Shown: piece by piece, positions 50,012 through 57,933 of the stretch
Layout of the letters: each line of letters opens with the position of its first letter
Position numbering within the stretch: the stretch's first letter is position 1
DNA from: DATBSL01 sp964561785
GTDB lineage: Bacteria > Acidobacteriota > Vicinamibacteria > Fen-336
NCBI GenBank assembly: GCA_964561785.1
Contig: CAZLRF010000027.1
Coordinates: 1-64,000 of the forward strand
Direction: 5' to 3'
DNA length: 64,000 nt
Notes under the pieces: generated by a model
The model's database searches: none
What the model was told of the DNA's origin: nothing
The model's input: only the letters and a program-made list of their open reading frames with translations
Made by a program: the position numbers and the translations under genes

Positions 50012-50898
50012 TGCCCAAGGTCGTGGTCGCCCTGCTCAACGCCGAGCAGGAGTTCCAGCAGCTCCAGGCCACTGACGCACGCGAGGCGGGGGCGCGCCTG
50101 GGGCTCGGGGTCGAGGTGAGCTTCGCCGAGGGCCACGCGGTGGTCCAGATCCAGCAGCTCTTCAAGCACATCCACGCCCCCGAGGGCGAGCGGCCGGCGG
50201 CGATCGTGGTCGAGGCGGCGACCGGGGAGGGGCTCGAGCGCGTGGCCCGCAACGCGGCGAAGGCGGGGATCGGCTGGGCCCTCGTGAACGCGCGCGCCGC
50301 TTACGTCGAGGCGCTTCGCCGCGAGTACCCCGCTCTGCCCATCTTCCGGCTCGGCACCGACCAGCGCGAGGTGGGGCGCATCCAGGGTCGGCAGGCGCGG
50401 GCCCTGGTGGGCTCGCGCGGCGGCGTGCTGTGCGTCCAGGGCCCGGCCGACTCGACGGTGACCGCGGAGCGGCTCTCCGGCCTCAAGGAGGCGCTCGGCG
50501 GCGGCTTCGAGGTGCGCTCCGTCAACGGCGAATGGACGGAGGCGAGCGGCCAGAAGGCCGTGGCGTCGTGGCTGCGTCTCAAGACCAGCGAGTCCTTCCG
50601 GCCCGACGTGGTGGTGTCGCAGAACGACTCGATGGCCGCGGGGGCCCGCAAGGCCCTGCTGGACCACCGACGCGAGTGGAGCGGCCTCCCGTTCCTCGGC
50701 TGCGACGGGCTCCCCGAAGGGGGACAGAAGATGGTCGCGGACGGGCGGCTCGCCGCCACCGTCGTCGCACCCTCGAACACCGGGCCCGCCCTCGAGATCC
50801 TGAGCCGCTGGTTCGAGTCGCGGCAGGCGCCGCCGGCCGAGGTGCTCCTCGCCCCGCGCTCGCACCCGCCCGAAGACAGGCTGCGGCGGGGACGTTGA
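50011..50898 (+). CDS. Sugar-binding periplasmic-binding-protein-like (type 1) protein without signal peptide
   Basis: A 295-residue protein of the Peripla_BP_4/LacI-ligand fold. It starts KVVVALLNAEQEFQQLQA, has IQQLFKHI, PAAIVVEAATGEGLERVARNAA, LGTDQREVGRIQGRQA, VQGPADSTVTAERLSGLKEAL and VVVSQNDSMAAGARKAL, all hallmark positions of the fold. There is no signal peptide or lipobox, and no helix-turn-helix as in LacI regulators, so it should be cytosolic. Its ATG overlaps the transporter stop and its stop overlaps the rhamnosidase ATG. It may be a cytosolic sugar sensor or a binding protein that lost its leader. Confidence 0.8.
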   Translation: MPKVVVALLNAEQEFQQLQATDAREAGARLGLGVEVSFAEGHAVVQIQQLFKHIHAPEGERPAAIVVEAATGEGLERVARNAAKAGIGWALVNARAAYVEALRREYPALPIFRLGTDQREVGRIQGRQARALVGSRGGVLCVQGPADSTVTAERLSGLKEALGGGFEVRSVNGEWTEASGQKAVASWLRLKTSESFRPDVVVSQNDSMAAGARKALLDHRREWSGLPFLGCDGLPEGGQKMVADGRLAATVVAPSNTGPALEILSRWFESRQAPPAEVLLAPRSHPPEDRLRRGR

Positions 50899-53633
50899 TG
50901 GCGGGGCGGGGCCGCCGCGCGTTCCTGAAGGGGCTCACGGTCTCGGTCGCCGCGGGCGCCGCGACACCCCTCTCCGCGCAGGCGAAGAAGAGACCGGCGC
51001 GTCGGCAGCCACGGACCACGCCGTCGAAGGCGAAGCCGGCGGCCGCGCCCTCGCGGCCCGCCCCGCGGCCGCCCGCGCCCCCGCCGGTGCAGGCGGCGCG
51101 GGGGAGCTGGCCGATCCCCGAACCGGGCGCGCGGCTCGAACTCGCCCCTGCCCGCTGGATCTGGCTGCCGTGCGAGCGCACCCTCGCGAACACCTTCGTG
51201 CTGTTCCGGCGGGAGATCGAGGTCGAGGGCCCGGTCGTCTCCGCCCGCGGCTTCGTGAGCGCGGACAGCCGCTACCGCCTCTTCGTGAACGGCCGCCGCG
51301 TCCAGTGGGGCCCCGCGCCCTGCGACCCGAGGGCCTACGAGGCCGACCCCCTCGACCTCTCCCGCTGGCTCGTGCCGGGGAGGAACGTCCTCGGGGCGGA
51401 GGTCCTCTTCTACGGCCACGGCGACGGGACCTGGCCCCTCGGCAAGCCCGGCTTCCTGCTCGCCCTGCGGATCGAGGAAGAGGGAGGCCGGGTCCAGGAG
51501 GTGTACTCGGACGGGTCCTGGCAGGCGCTCCTCGACCGGGCCCACCGCCCCGGCCAGTTCAAGCGCTGGTACCTGCGGGCGCTGCAGGAGGACTTCGACG
51601 CGCGGCTGCGCCCCGCGGGGTGGGGCGAACCCGGCTTCGCGCCCGACGCCTCGTGGGTGGGGGCCGACGTCCTCGCGGTCGCGGCCGACCGCCCCGCCGC
51701 GGCGGGAACCCACTACGAGTACCTCTCCGACGGCGGCATCGACCCCGCCACCGCCGAGCTGCGCGCGCGGGAGGTGCCGCTCGTGCGCGAGTCGTTCCGG
51801 CCGGTCCTGCGCCTCGCGGGGTCGGGCCGCGTCCGCTGGTCGCGCGACCCGCGCGACTGGTTCGAGTACCGCATCCCCGGCTCGTTCGCGCTCGGCGGCG
51901 GGTCGGGGGCGGCGCCCGCGGGCGACGGGGCCTGGCGCCTCGCGCCGCGCGCGGGCGAGGGCGTCTTCGCCACGTTCGAGCTGAGCGAGCAGATGGTGGG
52001 CTTCCCCTACCTGACCCTCGACGCCCCCGAGGGCACGGTGGTCGAGGTGATGACCCAGGAGTCGCACGACCCATCGGGGCCGGCGTGGCTCGACACGCAC
52101 CGCTTCGCGTGGACGCGCCTCGTCTGCCGCGAGGGCGAGAACCGCTTCGAGGCGTTCGAGTACGAGTCGCTCCGCTTCCTCCAGGTGCACGTCCACGGCA
52201 CGGAGGACGAGGTGACGCTGCGCGACGTCGGCGTGAGGCGGCGCAGCTACCCCTGGCCCAAGGCCCCGAGCTTCGCGTGCCCCGAGCCGCCCCTGCAGCG
52301 CGTGTTCGAGGCCTCGTTCAACACCCTCGTGAACGCGGCCCAGGAGACGATCGTGGACGGCATGGGCCGGGAGCGCCAGCAGTACAGCGGGGACGGGGCG
52401 CACCTGCTCCACGCGACGCGGCTCGTCTGCGGCGACCGCCAGCTCGCGCGGCGCTTCCTGCGCACGTACCCGATGGGGCAGACCGTCGACGGCTACTTCC
52501 TCGACTGCTGGCCGGCCTACGACCGGCTGAACCGGATCGCCCAGCGCCAGGTGGGCGCGACCCCCTGGGGGCCGCTCCTCGACCACGGCGTCACGCTCGT
52601 CTGGGACGCGTGGCGCCATTACCGGGAGAGCGGGGACACGGACGTGGTGGTGGAGCTTCTCCCCCGCTTCGTGCGCTTCGCCGAGTACCTGCTCGCGCGC
52701 CGGGGGAAGGACGGCCTGCTCCCCGTCGAGGGCTGGGGCGTGCCCGCGGTCTGGATCGACAACTGCTTCTTGCGCCCCCGGCACAAGCAGTGCGCCTTCA
52801 ACTTGTTCACCGCCGCGGTGCTGAAGGCCGCTCTCGCCCCGATCGCCGCGCTCGCCGGCGACCCCGCGGAGGAGAAGCGCTGGGCGGCCGCCGGCGATGC
52901 GCTGCTCGCCGCGGCGGTCGGGCGGTTCTGGAGCCGCGAGCGGGGCCTCTTCGTGGGCAACCTCCCGTGGGAGGACGAGGAGGGCGGGGCGCGCCTCGAC
53001 GACCGCTCGCTCGCGACCGCTCTGCTCTTCGACCAGTGCCCGGGGGGCCGGACGAAGGAGGCACTCGCCGCGCTCGTCGCGCCCCCCGAGGGGATGGGGA
53101 TCTCGTACCCGGCCAACTCGCACTGGCGCATGCAGGCGCTCGCCCGCCACGGCCGGATCGACGCCGTCCTGCGCGAGCTGCGCGAGCGCTGGGCCGTGCT
53201 TCCCTCCGTGCTCCAGAACAACACGACGCCCGAGGACTGGAACGTCCGGCCCGACTCGTCCGACCAGTGGAGCCACTGCGCCGTGGGGCCGCTGTTCGTC
53301 CTCTACATGGACGTGGCGGGGATCCGCCCCGCCGCGCCGGGCTTCGAGAAGGCGGAGATCCGGCCGCAGCTCGGGGACCTGGCCGGCCTCGAGCTCATCG
53401 CCCACACCCCGCGGGGGCCGATCGTCTTCCGGGCCGAGGCGCAGGAGGAGGGCCACCGCGCGTGGGTGACGCTGCCCGCCGACTGCCCGGGCGAGCTGGT
53501 GCTGCCTCTGACCGAGGGCAAGGGCGTGGCCCTGACGGAGGCCGACCGGGCGCTCTCCCTCGAGCGGTTCGCCTTGCCCGCGGGACAGACGACCGAGTTC
53601 GACGTCCCCGCGGCGCGCCCGGTCGACCGGTGA
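50898..53633 (+). CDS. Alpha-L-rhamnosidase-like GH78, Tat-exported
   Basis: A 911-residue enzyme with a twin-arginine leader (RGRRAFLKGLTVSVAAGAATP) and a Lys/Pro/Arg-rich spacer to about residue 66. N-terminal beta domains include RGFVSADSRYRLFVNGRRV, the same signature as in the first GH78 of the window. The (alpha/alpha)6 barrel region DGMGRERQQYSGD (487-499) occupies the place of the catalytic acidic loop, followed by DCWPAYDRLNRI, VTLVWDAWRHYRESGD and VLQNNTTPEDWNVRPDSSDQWSHC near the C-terminus. It is the third gene of the overlapping permease/binding-protein/rhamnosidase run. Expected to release rhamnose from oligosaccharides outside the cytoplasmic membrane. Confidence 0.88.
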   Translation: MAGRGRRAFLKGLTVSVAAGAATPLSAQAKKRPARRQPRTTPSKAKPAAAPSRPAPRPPAPPPVQAARGSWPIPEPGARLELAPARWIWLPCERTLANTFVLFRREIEVEGPVVSARGFVSADSRYRLFVNGRRVQWGPAPCDPRAYEADPLDLSRWLVPGRNVLGAEVLFYGHGDGTWPLGKPGFLLALRIEEEGGRVQEVYSDGSWQALLDRAHRPGQFKRWYLRALQEDFDARLRPAGWGEPGFAPDASWVGADVLAVAADRPAAAGTHYEYLSDGGIDPATAELRAREVPLVRESFRPVLRLAGSGRVRWSRDPRDWFEYRIPGSFALGGGSGAAPAGDGAWRLAPRAGEGVFATFELSEQMVGFPYLTLDAPEGTVVEVMTQESHDPSGPAWLDTHRFAWTRLVCREGENRFEAFEYESLRFLQVHVHGTEDEVTLRDVGVRRRSYPWPKAPSFACPEPPLQRVFEASFNTLVNAAQETIVDGMGRERQQYSGDGAHLLHATRLVCGDRQLARRFLRTYPMGQTVDGYFLDCWPAYDRLNRIAQRQVGATPWGPLLDHGVTLVWDAWRHYRESGDTDVVVELLPRFVRFAEYLLARRGKDGLLPVEGWGVPAVWIDNCFLRPRHKQCAFNLFTAAVLKAALAPIAALAGDPAEEKRWAAAGDALLAAAVGRFWSRERGLFVGNLPWEDEEGGARLDDRSLATALLFDQCPGGRTKEALAALVAPPEGMGISYPANSHWRMQALARHGRIDAVLRELRERWAVLPSVLQNNTTPEDWNVRPDSSDQWSHCAVGPLFVLYMDVAGIRPAAPGFEKAEIRPQLGDLAGLELIAHTPRGPIVFRAEAQEEGHRAWVTLPADCPGELVLPLTEGKGVALTEADRALSLERFALPAGQTTEFDVPAARPVDR

Positions 53634-53668
53634 GGACGGGAACCTGGATGTCGACGCATCAACGCACC

Positions 53669-53697
53669 TTGACATCAGACTCCCTGCCCGATAGGTT
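53669..53697 (+). promoter_or_regulatory. Strong sigma-70-type promoter of vapBC
   Basis: TTGACA (53669-53674), a 17-base spacer, then TAGGTT (53692-53697). The transcript would begin at or next to the GTG codons at 53701/53704, so the antitoxin mRNA is probably leaderless; no Shine-Dalgarno sequence lies upstream. Confidence 0.65.
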
Positions 53698-53700
53698 GGC

Positions 53701-53934
53701 GTGGTGAGGACCACGCTGAGGATCGACGACGACGTGCTGCGCGCGGCGCGGAGCCTGGCGCGAGCGGAGGGCCGCTCCGTGGGCGAGGTCTTGTCGGACC
53801 TCGCGCGCAAGGCCCTGCGGCCCAGCCCGCCCCGGCGCCGGGGCCCGGCGGGACTGCCCACCTTCGAGGTGCCCCGGGGCACGTCGCCCCTCACGCCGGA
53901 GATGGTCCGGGAGGCGCTCGAGGACGCCGGGTGA
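53701..53934 (+). CDS. vapB: VapB-type ribbon-helix-helix antitoxin
   Basis: A 77-residue protein starting at one of two adjacent GTG codons (53701 or 53704). The N-terminus VRTTLRIDDDVLRAARSLARAEGRSVGEVLSDLARKAL is a ribbon-helix-helix DNA-binding motif, and the C-terminal half (RGPAGLPTFEVPRGT, TPEMVREALED) is the usual flexible toxin-binding tail. Its stop overlaps the toxin GTG (GTGA). Such antitoxins bind their own promoter with the toxin, consistent with the strong promoter immediately upstream. Confidence 0.88.
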   Translation: MVRTTLRIDDDVLRAARSLARAEGRSVGEVLSDLARKALRPSPPRRRGPAGLPTFEVPRGTSPLTPEMVREALEDAG

Positions 53935-54371
53935 TCGCCCTGCCCGACGTCAACGTCCTCGTCGCCCTGGCGTGGCCCAACCACGTCCACCACGAGCGCG
54001 CCCGGGCCTGGTTCGGGGCGAGCCACCGCAAAGGCTGGGCGACGTGCCCCGTGACCGAGAGCGGCTTCGTCCGAGTGTCGTCGAACCACAAGGTGATCCC
54101 CGCGGCGCGCCGTCCCGGCGACGCGATCCTCGTCCTGCGCGAGATGACGGCGCTCGCCGGCCACGTCTTCTGGGCGGACGAGACGTCCATCGCTCGCTCG
54201 CGCTGGATCGCCCCGGAGCGGCTCGTCGGGCACGGTCAGGTCACCGACGCCCACCTTTGCGCGGTCGCGCTCGCACACGGAGGCCGGCTCGTCACCTTCG
54301 ACGGCGGGACCGCCGACGTGCTCCCGCCGGGGACGAAGGCCAGCGACGCGCTGACGGTCCTCCTGCCCTGA
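53931..54371 (+). CDS. vapC: VapC-type PIN-domain toxin
   Basis: A 146-residue PIN-domain ribonuclease started at a GTG overlapping the antitoxin stop. The acidic active-site positions are visible in ALPDVNVLVAL (first Asp), in the central WADETSIARSRW/ERLVGHGQVTDAHLCAVALAHGG region (Asp in TDAHL) and in LVTFDGG. The TDAHLCAVA and VTFDGG motifs mark the subgroup that includes mycobacterial-type VapC proteins, which cleave tRNA or rRNA. It forms a complete toxin-antitoxin pair with the preceding gene. Confidence 0.9.
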   Translation: MIALPDVNVLVALAWPNHVHHERARAWFGASHRKGWATCPVTESGFVRVSSNHKVIPAARRPGDAILVLREMTALAGHVFWADETSIARSRWIAPERLVGHGQVTDAHLCAVALAHGGRLVTFDGGTADVLPPGTKASDALTVLLP

Positions 54372-54439
54372 GGCCGCGCGGCCCCGGGGCTGCGATTCGG
54401 CTAGACTTGCGGGACGAGCGACACCCCCAGGAGGACACC

Positions 54440-55390
54440 GTGGCCGAGAAGAAGCCGTCCGCGAAGCAGCGTCGCAAGCGTCTCGAGAGCTTCCTCGCGC
54501 CCTTCCGCGTCACGAAGGGCCGGGGCTTCCGCCTGTCGCGGGTCCGCCCCGACGACAGCCGGGGGGTCAAGTCGAAGGAGGAGGCCCGGGAGATCCTCGA
54601 GCGGGGCATCGAGCTCCTCGCCGCGCAGCAGGACAAGCTCTACGCGCAGGACCAGTGGGGCGTTCTCCTCATCTTCCAGGCCATGGACGCGGCGGGCAAG
54701 GACGGCGTGATCAAGCACGTGATGTCGGGGGTCAATCCTCAGGGGTGCCAGGTCTACGCGTTCAAGGCGCCCACGTCCGAGGAGCTCGACCACGACTTCC
54801 TGTGGCGCACGAGCAAGTCCCTGCCCGAGCGGGGGCGGATCGGGATCTTCAACCGCTCGTACTACGAGGAGGTCCTGGTGGTGAAGGTCCACGAGGACAT
54901 CCTGGCGAAGCAGAAGCTGCCGAAGAAGCTCGTCACGAGGCGGATCTGGAAGGAGCGCTACGAGGACATCCGCGCCTTCGAGCGCTACCTCGCCCGCCAG
55001 GGCTACCTCATCCTCAAGTTCTTCCTCCACGTGTCCAAGGGCGAGCAGAAGAAGCGGTTCCTCGAGCGGCTCGACCGCCCGGAGAAGAACTGGAAGTTCT
55101 CGCTGGCCGACGCGAAGGAGCGGGGCTACTGGAGCGCCTACCAGGAGGCCTACGAGGAGATGATCCGCGAGACCGCCGCCCCCCACGCCCCCTGGTACGT
55201 CGTGCCCGCGGACAAGAAATGGTTCACCCGCCTCGTCGTGGCCGCCGCGATCAACGACGCGATCGAGCGCCTGAAGCTCGCCTACCCGAGGGTGGACGAG
55301 GCCAAGAAGAAGGAGCTCGCCGCCGCCCGCGCCGAGCTCGGCGGGAGCGGCACCGCCGGAAAGGCGGGTGGCAAGGACGCGGCCCGCTGA
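54440..55390 (+). CDS. ppk2: Polyphosphate kinase 2 family protein (polyphosphate:nucleotide phosphotransferase)
   Basis: A 316-residue cytosolic enzyme started at a GTG with AGGAGG upstream. The Walker A loop is FQAMDAAGKDGVIKHVM (about 80-95), the lid region holds FKAPTSEELDHDFLWR, and the Walker B/aspartate segment is RIGIFNRSYYEEVLVVKVH (about 133-150). The C-terminus is Lys/Ala-rich. These enzymes use polyphosphate to phosphorylate AMP, ADP or GDP. The class cannot be decided by eye. It stands alone with its own -10-like TAGACT about 35 bp upstream. Confidence 0.92.
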   Translation: MAEKKPSAKQRRKRLESFLAPFRVTKGRGFRLSRVRPDDSRGVKSKEEAREILERGIELLAAQQDKLYAQDQWGVLLIFQAMDAAGKDGVIKHVMSGVNPQGCQVYAFKAPTSEELDHDFLWRTSKSLPERGRIGIFNRSYYEEVLVVKVHEDILAKQKLPKKLVTRRIWKERYEDIRAFERYLARQGYLILKFFLHVSKGEQKKRFLERLDRPEKNWKFSLADAKERGYWSAYQEAYEEMIRETAAPHAPWYVVPADKKWFTRLVVAAAINDAIERLKLAYPRVDEAKKKELAAARAELGGSGTAGKAGGKDAAR

Positions 55391-55427
55391 GGCGACGCCT
55401 CGCCTGCTGAGCCCGGGCGCCGGGCCC

Positions 55428-57590
55428 TCAGCGCGTCCAGCCGAGGACGTCGCGCAGGATCGACCAGCGGGGCTTCTTCGCCTTCGCGTCCTTGCCCAGG
55501 ATCCAGTGGTCGTAGAGGGCCTGGATCGTGCCGTCCTTCCTCTTGAGGTCGATCCACGTGCTCAGGAAGCGGGCGGTCTCGACGTCGTGGCCGGCGACCG
55601 GGTAGCCGAGGGGCAGCCGGATCTCGAGCGGCTTCGGCACGGCCACGGAGAACGACGGGTTGAGGAGCGTGAGGAACGACCCGCGCTCCGCGGTCAGCAC
55701 CACCGCGTCGAACGACTGGGCGTCGATCTCGAGGATCCTCCCCCAGCTCTGGGCGAGGGGCACGGGCACCACCCTCGCGTTCGGGAACTCGCGCAGGACG
55801 AGCTGCTTCAGGTACGGGAGGTCGGGCACGCCGAGCCGTAGCCCCTCCATGGACCGCACCCTCTGCGCGTCGGAGAACTCGGCCCGGCGGTGATCGGGGA
55901 CGAGGAAGGCCAGCGTCTCGTCCAGGTAGGGCGCCGAGAAGGTCGCGCGGGCGGCACGGCGGGTGGTGATCACCAGGCCGGCCATCACGATGTCCACCCT
56001 GCCCGCGTCGAGCACCTCGATCACCTGGTCCCGCGGAACCGGGGCGAACTCGAGGGAAGCGCCCAGCTCGCCGGCCAGGGCGTGGGCCATCTCCACGTCG
56101 AAGCCCACGAGCTCGCCCTTCGCGTTCCGGTGAGAGAACGGGGGCTGGTCCGGGAGGAACCCCACGCGGATTCGGCCGCGCGCGCGGATCGACTCGATGA
56201 GCGTCGCCCCCGCGTGCGGCGCCGGGAGGGGCTCCGGCGGCAGCTCCTCGAGCACCGTCGCCCCGGGCGAGGCCGGCAGCCGGAGCCCCATCTCGGAGGC
56301 GAGCCGCGCGCCCTCGTAGGCGCCCCCCCCGAGGCCGCGCAGCGAGGCGGCGAGCCCTCCGAACACGACCGCCACGACCGCGGCGGTCAGGACCCCGTAG
56401 CGGACGAGGCGCGGCGGGGACAGGCGCAGCCGCCCCTGCAGCGCGTAGGTCCCGACGACGGCGATCACGAGCATGTGGGAGGCGGCGGCCAGCGTGCCGA
56501 AACGCACGTTGAGGACGCTCGTCGCCATGAAGAGCTGGAACGTGTCGGCGGGCACGCGCGCGAGGTCGAGGAGGAACGGCATCGCCACGTTGATGCTGCC
56601 GAAGAGGCTGACGATGCCGGCGAGGGCGAGCCGGGGGTACTCGGAGGCGGGCAGGGCGGTCTCCGAGTACCAGGCGGCGAAGAGGACGAAGCTCAGGGAC
56701 AGGATCTTCGCCGAGTGGGGGAAGTTGTAGAACGCGGGGACGATCACCTCCGCCGCCGCGCCTTCCTCGGGCTCCTCCTCCCCGTGCTCGCGCAGGAGCG
56801 CCTTCGACCGCTCGATGAGGGTGGGCAGGACGATGAAGAGGTCGCCGGTCACGAAGGCGGTGATGAGCACGTCCCGGGTGGCCCCGAGCAGCCGCCGCGC
56901 GGGGATGGGGGTGAGGCAGGCGACGAGCGCGGGGAACACCCACAGGGCGAGGAGGAGCGCCGTTGCCGCGTACGAGAGCTGGTAGACGCGCAGGCGGGCG
57001 ACCTGGCCGATGTCGATCGTGCCCGCCGCGTAGGCCGCGATCCCGAAGAGGCCGATCGGCGTCAGGCGCGCGACCAGCCGGTTCGCCCGGGCGAGGGCGC
57101 GCTCGACGACCGTGAGCGCGTCGAGGAGCGCCGCCTTCTTCTCGATGCCCATGAGGGCGATGCCGAGGAGCGCGCTGAACAGCACCACCGCGGGAACGAT
57201 GTTGTTGGCCAGCGAGTAGAAGGGATTCGAGGGGATGTACAGGGACAGGAAGTCGACGCTCTCCCGCTCCTCGATCAGCGTCGTGGTGAAGAAGGACGCC
57301 GACTCGAGGCTGGGGAAGACGAGCGGCATCAGGAAGACGAGGCAGAGGGCGAGGGCCCAGAGGACGAGGGTGAGCGCCCCGACCCGGAGGAAGAGCCGCT
57401 TCGCCGAGGACGGGTTCAGGCTGCCGATCCCCACGACCAGGGAGACCGTCACGTAGGGGAGGACGGTCATCTGCAGGAGCCGGATGAAGGCGTCGGCGAC
57501 GAGCTTGAAGGGCGAGGCGAGCTCTCCCAGGAACGCGCCGGTCGCGACCCCGAGCCCGAGCCCGAGGAGGATCTTGTTGCCGAAGCTCAT
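55428..57590 (-). CDS. Dicarboxylate/amino-acid symporter (SDF family) fused to a family 3 solute-binding domain
   Basis: A 720-residue fusion. Residues 1-420 are a sodium/dicarboxylate symporter-like membrane domain: LKLVADAFIRLLQMTVLPYVTVSLVVGIG near the start, SNPFYSLANNIVPAVVLFSALLGIAL and SLFGSINVAMPFLL late. The usual serine-rich hairpin (SSxxTLP) reads TGDLFIVLPTLIE and the NMDGT region reads NVAMPFL, so the transport site is altered. Residues about 480-705 are an SBP_bac_3 domain (IRARGRIRVGFLPDQPPFS, GELVGFDVEMAHAL, VDIVMAGLVITTRRA). The ATG at 57590 has GGAGG upstream. The binding domain would lie in the periplasm, delivering ligand to, or gating, its own transporter. Confidence 0.85.
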   Translation of the reverse strand: MSFGNKILLGLGLGVATGAFLGELASPFKLVADAFIRLLQMTVLPYVTVSLVVGIGSLNPSSAKRLFLRVGALTLVLWALALCLVFLMPLVFPSLESASFFTTTLIEERESVDFLSLYIPSNPFYSLANNIVPAVVLFSALLGIALMGIEKKAALLDALTVVERALARANRLVARLTPIGLFGIAAYAAGTIDIGQVARLRVYQLSYAATALLLALWVFPALVACLTPIPARRLLGATRDVLITAFVTGDLFIVLPTLIERSKALLREHGEEEPEEGAAAEVIVPAFYNFPHSAKILSLSFVLFAAWYSETALPASEYPRLALAGIVSLFGSINVAMPFLLDLARVPADTFQLFMATSVLNVRFGTLAAASHMLVIAVVGTYALQGRLRLSPPRLVRYGVLTAAVVAVVFGGLAASLRGLGGGAYEGARLASEMGLRLPASPGATVLEELPPEPLPAPHAGATLIESIRARGRIRVGFLPDQPPFSHRNAKGELVGFDVEMAHALAGELGASLEFAPVPRDQVIEVLDAGRVDIVMAGLVITTRRAARATFSAPYLDETLAFLVPDHRRAEFSDAQRVRSMEGLRLGVPDLPYLKQLVLREFPNARVVPVPLAQSWGRILEIDAQSFDAVVLTAERGSFLTLLNPSFSVAVPKPLEIRLPLGYPVAGHDVETARFLSTWIDLKRKDGTIQALYDHWILGKDAKAKKPRWSILRDVLGWTR

Positions 57591-57645
57591 CCGAGGTCCT
57601 CCGTGCGTCGAGGCCGGGAGTCTAGCATCCGCGGCGGGCCGGGCG

Positions 57646-57933
57646 TCAGCGCAGGCAGGCGCGCTGGGCCTCAAGGTCGAGCCGGACCATCTCGGAGCCG
57701 GGGAAGAGGAGGCGCAGACCGCCGCCGAGGCCGGCCCTCGCGAGCTCCCGCGACTCGGTCCACGCGATACCGGCGTCGGCGAAGACGGCCGCCTCCAGGC
57801 CCAGCCGCAGCGAGATCTTCCAGATGTCCCAGCGCCGCTGGGGGACGAGCGTCACAGAGTGCTCGGCGGTGCCGAGGAGCGGGAACTCCCCGGCCGAGAC
57901 GACTTCCTTCGGCACGTCGGGGAGCCGGGCCAC
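57646..57933 (-). pseudogene. C-terminal piece of a BamA/TamA-type outer-membrane protein
   Basis: A 95-residue frame reads GEFPLLGTAEHSVTLVPQRRWDIWK, then LGLEAAVFADAGIAWTES and LGGGLRLLFPGSEMVRLDL, the last strands of a surface-antigen (Omp85/BamA/TamA) barrel. The final strands after MVRLDL are replaced by unrelated sequence, and nothing upstream of residue 1 continues the barrel. Both ends are missing, so this is a fragment. It is antisense to the 5' part of the frame starting at 57824, placing a rearrangement junction near 57930-57990. Confidence 0.65.
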
